A stretch of DNA of 64,000 bases from Desulfogranum marinum (GCF_016918565.1 NZ_JAFFQD010000019.1:1-64000); one strand, 5' to 3'; shown: positions 54,663-63,526, numbered from the stretch's first letter. Program-made: numbers and translations. The notes: generated by a model from the sequence alone, not told the origin.

Positions 54663-54950
54663 ATGGAGAAAAGTGAACATAACGATACGGTAACAATACT
54701 GGTTGACGACATCCCTGTTACTGTTCCTGCCGGTATTTCCGTCGCAGCCGCAGTCCTTGGCCACCACCATGCCGGCGAAACATACACCAACCCTGTCGAT
54801 GGCAGCCCCCGGGCTCCCTACTGCCTCATGGGCGTATGCTTTGAGTGCATGATGGAAATCAATGGAGAGCCAAATATACAGTCGTGCCTGGTCACGGTGG
54901 AGGAAGGGATGATTGTGAAACGACAGGTTGCAACCGCAGGGGCAAAATGA
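54663..54950 (+). CDS. [2Fe-2S] ferredoxin-like subunit, set 2
   Basis: 95 aa from the ATG at 54663, matching the length of the set 1 protein; an ATG at 54642 would add seven residues and overlap the previous gene. Fer2_4 cluster motif APYCLMGVCFECMMEINGEP followed by NIQSC. VPAGISVAAAVLG aligns with VPEGISVAAAILG in set 1. Its TGA overlaps the next ATG. Confidence 0.87.
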   Translation: MEKSEHNDTVTILVDDIPVTVPAGISVAAAVLGHHHAGETYTNPVDGSPRAPYCLMGVCFECMMEINGEPNIQSCLVTVEEGMIVKRQVATAGAK

Positions 54951-56338
54951 TGGAACGACAGACAGATCTCGTAGTAGTCGGAGCAGGGCCGGCAGGCCTT
55001 GCAGCAGCCTGCGCAGCAAGTAATTGCGGCCTGGAAGTGAACCTGGTGGACGAGCAATCCTCTCCCGGCGGTCAGTTGTTTCGCAATATCGAATCTCCAC
55101 TGGGACAGGCATCTCTTGATGCAAAAGAACGCGCCCAAGGAATGGCGCTGGCCAAAAAATTCAGAGCATCTGATATTACCTACTTTCCCGACACAACAGT
55201 CTGGGGACTAGAACCGCACAAGGTATCATGTACCGCCGAGGGAAAGACAAAAATATTTCCCACCCAATCAGTGATTGTCGCTCCCGGCGCCATGGAACGT
55301 CCTGTTCCATTTCCCGGCTGGACGCTTCCCGGCGTTTTGGGTGCAGGAGGTGCAGATATCCTTCTCCGATCCGGGGGCACACTCCTCAAGGATCCTGCAC
55401 AACCGATAGTTCTAGCAGGAAACGGCCCCCTCTTGCTGCTGCTCGCCTGTCATCTCATTGATCGTGGGGTCAACATTGCAGCGTGGCTCGACACTGGTTA
55501 TTGGCGCAAAAGAATCATGTCTGCAATTCCAATGGCGGTTTCTTTTTTTGATTCTGCCTACCTGGGCAAGGGATTGTCCATGGCACGCAAGATTGCCAAA
55601 GCAAAAATTCCTTTTGTACTTGGTGCCAAAAATTTACAGGCTATCGGCACCCAAAGGGTCGAAAAAATCACCTATGAAGTGAAGGGTGAAACCAAAGAAA
55701 TTGCAACCACCTGCCTTTTACTTCATGAAGGCATCATACCACGAACCCACATCCTCAGTTCTCTTGGTGCAAAACATCTTTGGGATCCGGTGCAACGCTA
55801 TTGGCACCCGGAGGTCACAGAGTGTGGAGCAACCAGTATTGATGGACTCTACCTGGCAGGGGATGCAGGCTACGTCCACGGTGGAGATGCAAGCATTACC
55901 AAAGGCACCCTTGCCGGCATAGATGCGGCAAGGAGACTGGGCGTCATTACGGACAGTGAAGCTGCCTTTCGCTCTAAACAGCCGCTTAACAAACTCAGGC
56001 TTACCCGTTTTGCGAGAGGATTTCTGCGTTACGTTTTTGCTCCTAACCCTGCCATCTTTGCAGTACCTGATCAAACCAAAGTTTGCAGATGTGAATCTGT
56101 AAGCGCCGGAGACATCAGAAAAGTTGTACTTGAAGGCAATACAGATGTAAACGAGGTCAAACTCTACACTCGATGCGGCATGGGGCCATGCCAGGGAAGA
56201 ATGTGCGGCCCGGCCCTTGCAGAAATCACAGCGGCTACCCTTTCAACCTCACCAAAAAAAGTCGGCAGCCTGCATATTCAGCAACCATTTAGGCCGGTAT
56301 CACTTGAAAATTATTGTGATACCACCACCCAAGACTAG
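54947..56338 (+). CDS. FAD/NAD(P) oxidoreductase subunit with BFD-type [2Fe-2S] domain, set 2
   Basis: 463 aa from the ATG at 54947 in an ATGA overlap; upstream in-frame starts fall within the ferredoxin gene. LVVVGAGPAGLAAACAASNC, SSPGGQLFRNIE, second Rossmann site PIVLAGNGPLLLLLACHLID, and the C-terminal cluster CRCESV ... TRCGMGPCQGRMC. Paralogue of 49085-50494. Order of subunits here (DAO, ferredoxin, FAD/NAD) differs from set 1 (ferredoxin, FAD/NAD, DAO), so the duplication is old or the two sets were acquired separately. Confidence 0.87.
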   Translation: MMERQTDLVVVGAGPAGLAAACAASNCGLEVNLVDEQSSPGGQLFRNIESPLGQASLDAKERAQGMALAKKFRASDITYFPDTTVWGLEPHKVSCTAEGKTKIFPTQSVIVAPGAMERPVPFPGWTLPGVLGAGGADILLRSGGTLLKDPAQPIVLAGNGPLLLLLACHLIDRGVNIAAWLDTGYWRKRIMSAIPMAVSFFDSAYLGKGLSMARKIAKAKIPFVLGAKNLQAIGTQRVEKITYEVKGETKEIATTCLLLHEGIIPRTHILSSLGAKHLWDPVQRYWHPEVTECGATSIDGLYLAGDAGYVHGGDASITKGTLAGIDAARRLGVITDSEAAFRSKQPLNKLRLTRFARGFLRYVFAPNPAIFAVPDQTKVCRCESVSAGDIRKVVLEGNTDVNEVKLYTRCGMGPCQGRMCGPALAEITAATLSTSPKKVGSLHIQQPFRPVSLENYCDTTTQD

Positions 56339-56399
56339 CATGCACACAAAAGGCTTTTACATTTTAAGCTCAAACTAGCCTCATCTTACAGGTGAAACG

Positions 56400-56867
56400 A
56401 TGAACAGAAGGAAAGTAGATGTTGTCCTATCAGCGATACTCATAACCGTGTCACTGATAATCCTGACCAATGACAATCTGGTCGAAGGTGGCATGGAAAC
56501 GGAACTCGGCTCCATGTTTGTGCCACGAGTCATCGCGATTTGCATACTCCTCTTCTCCGGCACCATCGGCATTCAGTCTCTATTAAAGATGCATAAAAAA
56601 GAAAAGCTCGCCCTCATTGAACATATCGACACCACTGGTTTTGGCGGCGTGGCGCTCTATTTTTCCATCTTTATCCTGTATTGGCTGGCTGTTCCCCATG
56701 TCGGTTTCATTGTTGCGACCCCGTTTACCATTTTTTCGATAGCATACCTCCTGGGTGGGCGCAGCTGGATTCCCATTATCATCATTTCCATCGTTACCCC
56801 GATTGTCATCTTTTACGGTTGTAGCCAATACCTGCGCGTATTTCTACCAACCTGGTCCTTGTCCTAA
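56400..56867 (+). CDS. tctB: Tripartite tricarboxylate transporter small subunit (TctB family)
   Basis: 155 aa, four predicted helices: VVLSAILITVSLIILTNDNL, VPRVIAICILLFSGTIGIQS, ALYFSIFILYWLAVPHVGFI and IPIIIISIVTPIVIFYGCSQ. The poorly conserved small membrane subunit of TTT systems, identified mainly from size, topology and the tctA and tctC genes directly after it. 61 bases downstream of the dehydrogenase. Confidence 0.85.
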   Translation: MNRRKVDVVLSAILITVSLIILTNDNLVEGGMETELGSMFVPRVIAICILLFSGTIGIQSLLKMHKKEKLALIEHIDTTGFGGVALYFSIFILYWLAVPHVGFIVATPFTIFSIAYLLGGRSWIPIIIISIVTPIVIFYGCSQYLRVFLPTWSLS

Positions 56868-56879
56868 GAGAGGTAGGTA

Positions 56880-58406
56880 ATGTTTGAAAATATCATCCAA
56901 GGCTTTGCTACCGTCTTTGCCGTCGGCCCGATCGTGGGTATCATAATTGGCGTAACCGTTGGTATTATTTTTGGTGCAATCCCCGGCGTATCAGGCATCA
57001 TGGCAATCGCTATCATGCTGCCACTAACCTTTTACGTTGACCCGGTTGTCGGCATTACCATGCTCCTTGCCGTATATAAAGCCGGCATTTACGGTGGTTC
57101 GATATCGGCCATCCTCATCAACACTCCCGGTGCAGCAGCAGCATTTCTTACTGCTCAGGACGGCCATGCCCTCACCAAGGCAGGCAAGTCCGGCAAAGCC
57201 CTCTGCATGGCACTCTATGCCTCTGTAACCGGCGAGATGCTAAGCACATTGGTTCTTATCTTTGTTGCTGCGCCGATCTCGCTGATTTCACTCAAGGCCG
57301 GTCCTATTGAGAAGGTGTATCTTCTTCTCTTTGCTTTTACCGTGATAGGTTCGGTCACAGGGGAATCAATCTCCCGCGGCTTGCTCTCTACCTGCCTTGG
57401 CATGCTCTTTGCCACAGTGGGCATGTCTTCCATTACGGGAGCCACGCGTTTTACCTTTGGCATGCCTGAACTCATGAGCGGCTTCACCTTTACACCAATG
57501 CTCATCGGCGTGCTGGTTATGCCGGAAGTTATTATGGCTATACGCAAACGCCATAACCCCCAGGCCAACCTGGGACTCACCGTCTCTCCCAATCCCGAGG
57601 ACAATCGAATCAGCTGGAAAGAGTACCGGTCTGTACTGGGTACCATCATTAAATCTTCCGGCATAGGAACCATCCTGGGCTCCCTGCCGGGGCTCGGCTC
57701 GACTCCGGCGGCATTCCTGGCCTATGGCGAAGCAAAGCGAACGGCGAAAAACCCGGAGATGTTCGGCAAAGGTTCCATTCGTGGGATTGCAGCGGCAGAA
57801 TCGGCAAACAATGCGGTCTGCGCAGCTGCCATGATCCCGATGCTTACCTTGAGTATCCCCGGTGACGATGTAACGGCTCTGCTTTTCGGCGCGTTTCTGA
57901 TCCAGGGCATTACTCCCGGACCAACTATTTTCTTTGAACATACCCAGGTTATTTATGGCATTTTTGCCGGATTTCTTCTTACAGACCTGGTTCTACTGGT
58001 GTTGGCCCGGATCGGCTTTAAATTCTGGACCAAGGTGGCATCGGTACCACGCCATTACATTTTCCCCTGCGTCACCATTTTTGCCTTTGCCGGTGCCTTT
58101 ACCGCAAATCAGAACATCAACGACGTCATGATTCTCATCCTGTTCACCATGTTTGGGTTTGGGATGCGATTAGTCGGCCTTAACCCGGCGGCCTATCTCA
58201 TTGGTTTTATTCTTACCCCAATGCTCGAGCAAAACCTTGACCAGGCAGTCGCCATTGTCGGCAGCGAATACCACCTCTATTTTACAACTCCATTTGCATG
58301 GATTTTTACGGCACTGGCGGCCATATCGGTCTACTCGACCATTCGCCAGCGAAAGAAAGCAAAACGGCCTGTTATGGCTAAAGAAGAAAAGTACGACTTA
58401 AGTTAG
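56880..58406 (+). CDS. tctA: Tripartite tricarboxylate transporter large permease (TctA family)
   Basis: 508 aa, about 11-12 helices. TctA signatures: GIIFGAIPGVSGIMAIAIML, KAGIYGGSISAILINTPGAA, GTILGSLPGLGSTPAAFLAY and AAESANNAVCAAAMIPMLTL, SIPGDDVTALLFGAFLIQGI. Works with TctB and the periplasmic TctC, driven by a cation gradient. Twelve bases after tctB, with AGAGAGGTAGG as SD. Confidence 0.95.
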   Translation: MFENIIQGFATVFAVGPIVGIIIGVTVGIIFGAIPGVSGIMAIAIMLPLTFYVDPVVGITMLLAVYKAGIYGGSISAILINTPGAAAAFLTAQDGHALTKAGKSGKALCMALYASVTGEMLSTLVLIFVAAPISLISLKAGPIEKVYLLLFAFTVIGSVTGESISRGLLSTCLGMLFATVGMSSITGATRFTFGMPELMSGFTFTPMLIGVLVMPEVIMAIRKRHNPQANLGLTVSPNPEDNRISWKEYRSVLGTIIKSSGIGTILGSLPGLGSTPAAFLAYGEAKRTAKNPEMFGKGSIRGIAAAESANNAVCAAAMIPMLTLSIPGDDVTALLFGAFLIQGITPGPTIFFEHTQVIYGIFAGFLLTDLVLLVLARIGFKFWTKVASVPRHYIFPCVTIFAFAGAFTANQNINDVMILILFTMFGFGMRLVGLNPAAYLIGFILTPMLEQNLDQAVAIVGSEYHLYFTTPFAWIFTALAAISVYSTIRQRKKAKRPVMAKEEKYDLS

Positions 58407-58481
58407 TTAAACGACGGTTTTGGATACCCATGACCGTATAAATCAGACCATAACATTCAATCAATTGTTAAGGAGCTAAGT

Positions 58482-59432
58482 ATGATGAAATGGACAAAAA
58501 CATTCACGTCAATTGCAGCAGCACTTGCTATCTCACTGGTAACCGTCTCTGCACAGGCTGAATACCCTAAAAAGCCAATCAACGTTATCGTGCCATGGGG
58601 AGCCGGTGGTGACTCTGATCTCACCACCCGCGTATGGGCCGATGCAATGGAGAAAGAACTTGGCGTTCCTGTTGTTGTTATCAACAAAGCAGGCGGTGGT
58701 GGAGTTATCGGTACCACCTTTGTTGCCAATGCTAAAAAAGATGGATACACCCTGATCAATGCCGGTCTCAGCAATGTTCTGGTAACGCCAAACTTTAGCA
58801 AAACCCCGTATAGCTTTGACAGCTTTGTACCGGTTGTTAAATTTACCGCTGTACCGCTTGGCATCCTTGTTGCCAAAGACAGCGAGTTTAAAACATTTGA
58901 TGATTTTATCGCCGCTGCAAAAACAAACAAAGTTACCCAAGGCTCCTGGGGAGCTGCATCTTCAGGAACTATCCTTGCCAACATTATTGCCGACCAGGCT
59001 GGATACACCCCTAAATTCGTGCACGCCAACACCACCGCAGAATCCATGGTTTCTGTTATCGGCGGCCACATTGACTCTGCAGTTTCCTTCCCACCTGCTT
59101 TTGGCCCTCACGTTAAAGCTGATCGCGCCCGCATACTGGTCATGAATTCTAAAATGGATGCATACCCCGGTGTCCCTACTTTTGCGGACTACAATATCAA
59201 AGGCAGCTTTGAAGGCTGGTCAGGCATTTTCGCCCCTAAAGGTGTTCCGGAAGAAGTTGTGACCACCCTTGTTGAAGCAACCAAAAAAGTCATGAAAGAT
59301 CCCAAGGTACTCCAGGCATTCAATAACATGGGAGCAGTAGTAGATTTTCGCTATGGTGAAGATTGGGTGAAAGACCTCAAGGAAACCTATGCTATCATGG
59401 GTGAAGCTGCTGCCAAAATGAAAAAGAAATAG
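58482..59432 (+). CDS. tctC: Tripartite tricarboxylate transporter receptor (TctC/Bug family)
   Basis: 316 aa with signal peptide about 1-26 (AAALAISLVTVSAQAEYPKK). Bug-family motifs: PINVIVPWGAGGDSDLTTRV, VVINKAGGGGVIGTTFVANA, and GTILANIIADQAGYTPKFVH. Bug receptors bind carboxylates and also amino acids such as Asp and Glu. Given the operon, the ligand is probably the amino or imino acid oxidised by the set 2 dehydrogenase (inference). SD AAGGAG. A strong terminator follows. Confidence 0.93.
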   Translation: MMKWTKTFTSIAAALAISLVTVSAQAEYPKKPINVIVPWGAGGDSDLTTRVWADAMEKELGVPVVVINKAGGGGVIGTTFVANAKKDGYTLINAGLSNVLVTPNFSKTPYSFDSFVPVVKFTAVPLGILVAKDSEFKTFDDFIAAAKTNKVTQGSWGAASSGTILANIIADQAGYTPKFVHANTTAESMVSVIGGHIDSAVSFPPAFGPHVKADRARILVMNSKMDAYPGVPTFADYNIKGSFEGWSGIFAPKGVPEEVVTTLVEATKKVMKDPKVLQAFNNMGAVVDFRYGEDWVKDLKETYAIMGEAAAKMKKK

Positions 59433-59464
59433 TTCAAGCGAGCATACTTTTTCACACTGAAACT

Positions 59465-59497
59465 AAGGGCAGCCGCACATTGTGGCTGCCCTTTTTC
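59465..59497 (+). terminator. Terminator or attenuator after tctC
   Basis: Ten-bp stem AAGGGCAGCC / GGCTGCCCTT, nine-base loop, followed by TTTTCG; 32 bases after the stop. The racemase gene starts only 26 bases further on, so read-through is needed for it to be in the operon. Confidence 0.8.
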
Positions 59498-59522
59498 GCA
59501 ACCACCTACCTGTACTACTACA

Positions 59523-60254
59523 ATGCCAGATCCCACACACATCCTCAAAGGCGGTTTCCTCCATTACGATACTCCAATCGGCGTCCTCTGCCTTGAGAGT
59601 ATGTTTCCTAAACCTCGTGGACACGTAAGGAATCCGAGAACCTATAACTTCCCGGTCATCTGTTCGGTGGTAAAGGGTGTTGATATTCCAAAACTACTTT
59701 TTGATCCACAGCCTGGGCTGCTCCAACCATTTATAGATGCGGCACAACAACTTGAAAAAGATGGTGTCGCTGCCATTACCGGCAGTTGTGGCTTTCTGGC
59801 AAGATTCCAAGCAGAACTTGCTGCAGCTGTCCACATACCGGTCTTTGTGTCAAGTCTTCTCCAACTGCCACTTATGCGGCTTATGCACGGCGTATCTGCA
59901 AACATCGGCATTCTTACGGCAAGTGCACAAGCACTCACCGTGGACCATTTTAAGAATGCAGCGAGTGATATAAACGACTATACGATACGCGGGATGGAGG
60001 GGTATCCGGAATTCTGGGAAACGATTATTGAAGGCAAGCGCAATGACTTTGATATGGTAAAACTGGAAAAAGAAATCTGCCATTCTGCACAAGAGCTTGT
60101 TACCAGCGGCAACCTTGATGCACTCTTGCTCGAATGTACCGATCTTTCAGCCTTCTCGCACCACATCCAGGAAAAGATAGGAATTCCTGTGTACGACATC
60201 AACTCACTGGTCGAATATGTTGCTTACTCTGTCTGTAGGAAACGCTATTTATAG
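59523..60254 (+). CDS. Aspartate/glutamate racemase-superfamily protein
   Basis: 243 aa. The two catalytic cysteines of PLP-independent racemases are present: ITGSCGFLARFQ (about residue 84) and LLLECTDLSAFS (about residue 203). The segment LPLMRLMHGVSANIGILTAS is typical of the hydantoin/aspartate racemase group. It follows the tct genes and could interconvert L and D forms of the imported compound before oxidation by the D-specific DAO subunit (inference). Maleate isomerase and arylmalonate decarboxylase belong to the same superfamily and are alternatives. No SD is evident. Confidence 0.82.
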   Translation: MPDPTHILKGGFLHYDTPIGVLCLESMFPKPRGHVRNPRTYNFPVICSVVKGVDIPKLLFDPQPGLLQPFIDAAQQLEKDGVAAITGSCGFLARFQAELAAAVHIPVFVSSLLQLPLMRLMHGVSANIGILTASAQALTVDHFKNAASDINDYTIRGMEGYPEFWETIIEGKRNDFDMVKLEKEICHSAQELVTSGNLDALLLECTDLSAFSHHIQEKIGIPVYDINSLVEYVAYSVCRKRYL

Positions 60255-60690
60255 CAGGATAAAAAGCGGCAATACTTTCAAGCAGGCTGAAAAGGCATTT
60301 AATTAAGACACTCCTGATACTCTCGGCAACGGTCCGGGATTCCCCCTGTCACTTCTTCCTCAAACGCCTCTCCGAACAAAACATTGAGCCCTCACCGTTC
60401 CCACTACCTCGGCAAAAAAATCACCACGTCTGAGCACAGACAATTTTCTCATACCTTGAAAAACAATTGAATTATACGGATGACAGCTGTATCGTTCAAT
60501 TCATTGAATTTATTCTATAAGTGTCATTTTCAACCACAATGTAGCAGACCATTAAGTTCTCTGTGCAAGGACAATGCATGGCATTGCAGCGAGTCAAGAG
60601 ACAATCACTGCATTTTTCCCTTCCTTAAAAGCGAGAGTGTCTGCATATCGCGTGAAACATGTTGAGCGATAAATCAGAATAGGAATCATC
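60255..60690. other. Intergenic region
   Basis: 436 bases with only short frames. Must carry the promoter of the next gene. No repeat, hairpin or RNA recognised. Confidence 0.4.
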
Positions 60691-61200
60691 ATGTGTAACA
60701 ACACACACTTCGTTACCTCTTTTCTACTGGCTGGTCTATTGAGCAGCCTCTTATGCACACCGCTTTCTTCCTCAGCCGGCAACCAAATGACCCCAGGCGA
60801 CCCTATGGTCAAGATCACCACAATGCCTACAACTCTAGATCTAAACAAGACCATGGCGAAGATAAGTGCGGACGTAGTTAAAGAGACTGGGCTACCTGAA
60901 ACGTTTGTGACCTATTACTGGCAATTTTTCCAAGACATGTACTGTCCTGGATGTGAAAAAGCTGGTGTAAAAGAGGTTGTCTTCATTGACCTGTACACAC
61001 CTGGCTTTCTGGACAGTAAGGATAGGCAAATCTTTATGACCAGCTTAGCCAAAGCAATCGCCACTCACACTCCATATGGAATCAAAGACATCTATCTTCA
61101 CACCCACATAGCCGAAAAGGACCAATTATTTATCATGGGTGATATAATTACCAATTGGAAGCAGGTTGGAGGCCCGGACGACGGTAGCGACATTAAATAA
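60691..61200 (+). CDS. Exported protein of unknown function
   Basis: 169 aa with signal peptide about 1-30 (TSFLLAGLLSSLLCTPLSSS, then AG). The mature part has two alpha-beta segments (TMAKISADVVKETGLPETFV and FMTSLAKAIATHTPYGIKDI), a pattern reminiscent of tautomerase-fold proteins, but the catalytic N-terminal Pro cannot be placed. A CPGC pair (MYCPGCEKAG, about residues 89-98) may bind metal or be redox-active. ATG at 60691 follows AGGAATC. Apparently monocistronic. Confidence 0.6.
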   Translation: MCNNTHFVTSFLLAGLLSSLLCTPLSSSAGNQMTPGDPMVKITTMPTTLDLNKTMAKISADVVKETGLPETFVTYYWQFFQDMYCPGCEKAGVKEVVFIDLYTPGFLDSKDRQIFMTSLAKAIATHTPYGIKDIYLHTHIAEKDQLFIMGDIITNWKQVGGPDDGSDIK

Positions 61201-61486
61201 TGAAGCAACCGTTAGAGTTCAAATAGAGTGGAAAGATGTTGACTTTGACCGGGGAGGATTTTCCTACGTATTCTGTGTAGAAACCTTCACAGAAAGTAAT
61301 GATAATTTGCAGAGACTGCAGACCGAGTTGACATTACCAGAGATGATCTTTATTCTGATATTTACAACAGTACTGTTTTTCTGGTGGCTGATTATTGCCC
61401 CACAGTAAACAGGAAAGTTGGACTCTTCGTCTGATTGCAGTTCCATTGGAATGGGACTAACATTTACGCTCCCTTAGGAGGAAAGG

Positions 61487-61735
61487 ATGGGAATCTTATC
61501 ATGGATAATTATGGGACTGATAGTTGGTGCTTTGGCAAAAATGATAATGCCCGGTGATGATCCCGGTGGATTCATTGTCACTATCCTGATAGGAATAGCT
61601 GGTGCCTTTGTAGGAGGATTTATAGGGTCAAGACTTGGCATCGGTGATGTTACCGGCTTCAATTTTGGAAGTATTGGTATCGCAATTGGTGGAGCAATTC
61701 TGCTCTTATTTGGATATCGACTCATTAAAAAATAA
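61487..61735 (+). CDS. GlsB/YeaQ/YmgE-family stress membrane protein
   Basis: 82 aa, three short Gly-rich helices: LSWIIMGLIVGALAKMIMPG, then DDPGGFIVTILIGIAGAFVG and IGIAIGGAILLLFGYRLIKK. This is the transglycosylase-associated family, induced by envelope or general stress in several bacteria; biochemical role unknown. Strong SD TAGGAGGAAAGG. Confidence 0.9.
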   Translation: MGILSWIIMGLIVGALAKMIMPGDDPGGFIVTILIGIAGAFVGGFIGSRLGIGDVTGFNFGSIGIAIGGAILLLFGYRLIKK

Positions 61736-62193
61736 TCCGGGGCATCTCTTTTGGTTCAAGTCAAATTCGATTTTCTCGTGCTTCCTTACCTTAAACCGCC
61801 TGAGTTCCATGTAAACTTCAGTTTCTTTTTTCAGGCAAGGGTAACCCGTCGATCATCGCATGCCGGTCAGGCAATGTCTAGTACCAGGAAAAAAGCTCTG
61901 CTTGAGGATAATTTAGAGACAAGCCACAGTAAGCAGCGAAGTTTTGGTGGCTAGCATGGTGGCGGTTTTAACTCAGCCCCATGAGCTTTTAACGTAAATC
62001 CTGTAAAGAGCACCTCGCTACCCCCGCACTATACTAGGCTAAAAATTCAGTGCATTGGGAGTAGGCATGCCAAATTGTTTTATTTGCGCCCTGGTCTGAC
62101 AGCTCTTCGTATATTTCCTGTTTATATCTGATCTCTAAAAGTCCAGATTTCTCCTATAAATATTGCAAACCACAACTCCAAGAGGAAACAAAA
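61736..62193. other. Intergenic region
   Basis: 458 bases between two small stress-type genes. A 67-codon frame at 61751-61954 has no ribosome site and no recognisable product. No strong structure seen. Confidence 0.4.
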
Positions 62194-62361
62194 ATGAACG
62201 ACATCATAAAAATAATATGTGCGATTATCCTCCCACCGCTGGCAGCTTTTCTCCAGGTAGGGTTTGGTAAACATTTTTGGATTAATCTCGTGCTAACATT
62301 TTTAGGTTTTATACCTGGAATGATTCATGCCATCTGGATAATTGTGAAGAATAAACAATAA
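62194..62361 (+). CDS. Pmp3/YqaE-family small membrane protein
   Basis: 55 aa, with SD AGAGGAAAC. Two hydrophobic helices: IKIICAIILPPLAAFLQVGF and INLVLTFLGFIPGMIHAIWI. The ILPPLAxFLQVG and IPGxIHAxWII patterns are the UPF0057/Pmp3 signature, linked to salt and membrane-potential stress in fungi and plants. Pairs with the YeaQ-like gene just upstream as a second stress-type membrane peptide. Confidence 0.9.
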   Translation: MNDIIKIICAIILPPLAAFLQVGFGKHFWINLVLTFLGFIPGMIHAIWIIVKNKQ

Positions 62362-62415
62362 ATAAACAAGCAGCATTGATTTGCACGGTACGACAGCAAT
62401 ACTCAGAGGACGAAC

Positions 62416-63237
62416 ATGTTTTTAACAGTTGATTATTCCAAATGTAACCAGGACGGTCTTTGCGCACTCGAATGTCCTGCTAAAATCATTGCGATGGATG
62501 AGAAAGGTCCCGTGGTGATTGAGGGAGGCGAAGATACGTGCATACACTGCGGGCATTGTGTTGCTATATGCCCAGAGGCCGCGCTCAGGCTGGACTTTCT
62601 CTCACCAGAGGCATGCAGAGTGGTGGACGAGAAGCTGCACTTACCACCTGATCATGTTGACCATTTTTTGAGATCACGACGATCCATCAGGACCTATCGA
62701 AAAAAGGCGGTTCCACCGGATGTGCTCGAAAGATGTCTCTCTCTAGCAGCTGCAGCTCCGACAGGGAGCAACAGGCAATCAGTCAAATGGCTGGTAGTGC
62801 ATGATAAAAAAGATGTGCAAGCAATAGCTGCGCATGTCATTGACTGGATGCGACACGTCCTCACCCATGCTCCTGAAATTGCTGCCCGTCTCAATATGCA
62901 AAAACTGATTGAGGCATGGGAAGCAAATATTGATCGAATTTGCAGGGATGCCCCACATCTCATTTTTGCATATGCGTTAAAAGAAAACGGTATTGCCAAG
63001 GCGGATTGTGATACTGCCATCGCCTATTTGGAACTTGCCCTTCCCTCCTTTGGATTAGGCAGTTGCTGGGCAGGATATGTAACGTTCGCGGTTACTCAGT
63101 GGCCTCCGCTTGCCGCCTTTCTCGGTGTACCAGATGATCACCAGGTACATGGGGCGGTTATGGTGGGGTATCCTAAATTTACCTACAAGCGAATACCTCC
63201 GAGAAAAAAAGCTGACATCGTCTTCTTTAAGGAGTAG
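62416..63237 (+). CDS. Ferredoxin-nitroreductase fusion
   Basis: 273 aa. Residues 1-60 form a two-cluster ferredoxin: CNQDGLCALECPAKII and CIHCGHCVAICPEAAL. Residues about 85-273 are an FMN nitroreductase-fold domain (RSRRSIRTYRKKAVPPDVLE, AAAAPTGSNRQSVKWLVV, LPSFGLGSCWAGY, MVGYPKFTYKRIPPRK). Common in anaerobes; electrons probably pass from ferredoxin or the clusters to FMN and then an unknown acceptor. Cytoplasmic. Starts 54 bases after the Pmp3-like gene. Confidence 0.93.
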   Translation: MFLTVDYSKCNQDGLCALECPAKIIAMDEKGPVVIEGGEDTCIHCGHCVAICPEAALRLDFLSPEACRVVDEKLHLPPDHVDHFLRSRRSIRTYRKKAVPPDVLERCLSLAAAAPTGSNRQSVKWLVVHDKKDVQAIAAHVIDWMRHVLTHAPEIAARLNMQKLIEAWEANIDRICRDAPHLIFAYALKENGIAKADCDTAIAYLELALPSFGLGSCWAGYVTFAVTQWPPLAAFLGVPDDHQVHGAVMVGYPKFTYKRIPPRKKADIVFFKE

Positions 63238-63298
63238 GCGGGAAGAGCAAACAACAACGTGCCGATCGTAAATTTGACCTACAAAATGAAGAGGATCC

Positions 63299-63526
63299 AT
63301 GGCTGAGTATACCGAAAAGAAATGTCCTGAATGTGGCCAACAATTACGGTTTCCAAATGACATAGGGGGAATGCTTATGGCCTGTCCTTCATGTGGGCAA
63401 AAATTTTCTTCTGACTTTAAGCTGGGTAACGCCAAAGGAAACGCACCTCAAGGATTAGTAATAACAGTCTTTGAAATGCCGTATAAGATAATGAGCAAGT
63501 TTGCCCGGTTTTTTCTTTCTAAATAA
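63299..63526 (+). CDS. Zinc-ribbon protein
   Basis: 75 aa. N-terminal four-cysteine ribbon KCPECGQQLRFPNDIGG and ACPSCGQKFSSDF, resembling MJ0042/zinc-ribbon domains, then a linker and a C-terminal amphipathic or membrane-associating helix (FEMPYKIMSKFARFFLSK). Function unknown. Confidence 0.75.
   Translation: MAEYTEKKCPECGQQLRFPNDIGGMLMACPSCGQKFSSDFKLGNAKGNAPQGLVITVFEMPYKIMSKFARFFLSK

Noticed and set aside
61166-61408. 80-codon frame with a C-terminal hydrophobic helix
   Set aside because: Only a TTG start inside the preceding gene; the GGAGG there is part of that gene. The helix could be chance in AT-rich sequence.
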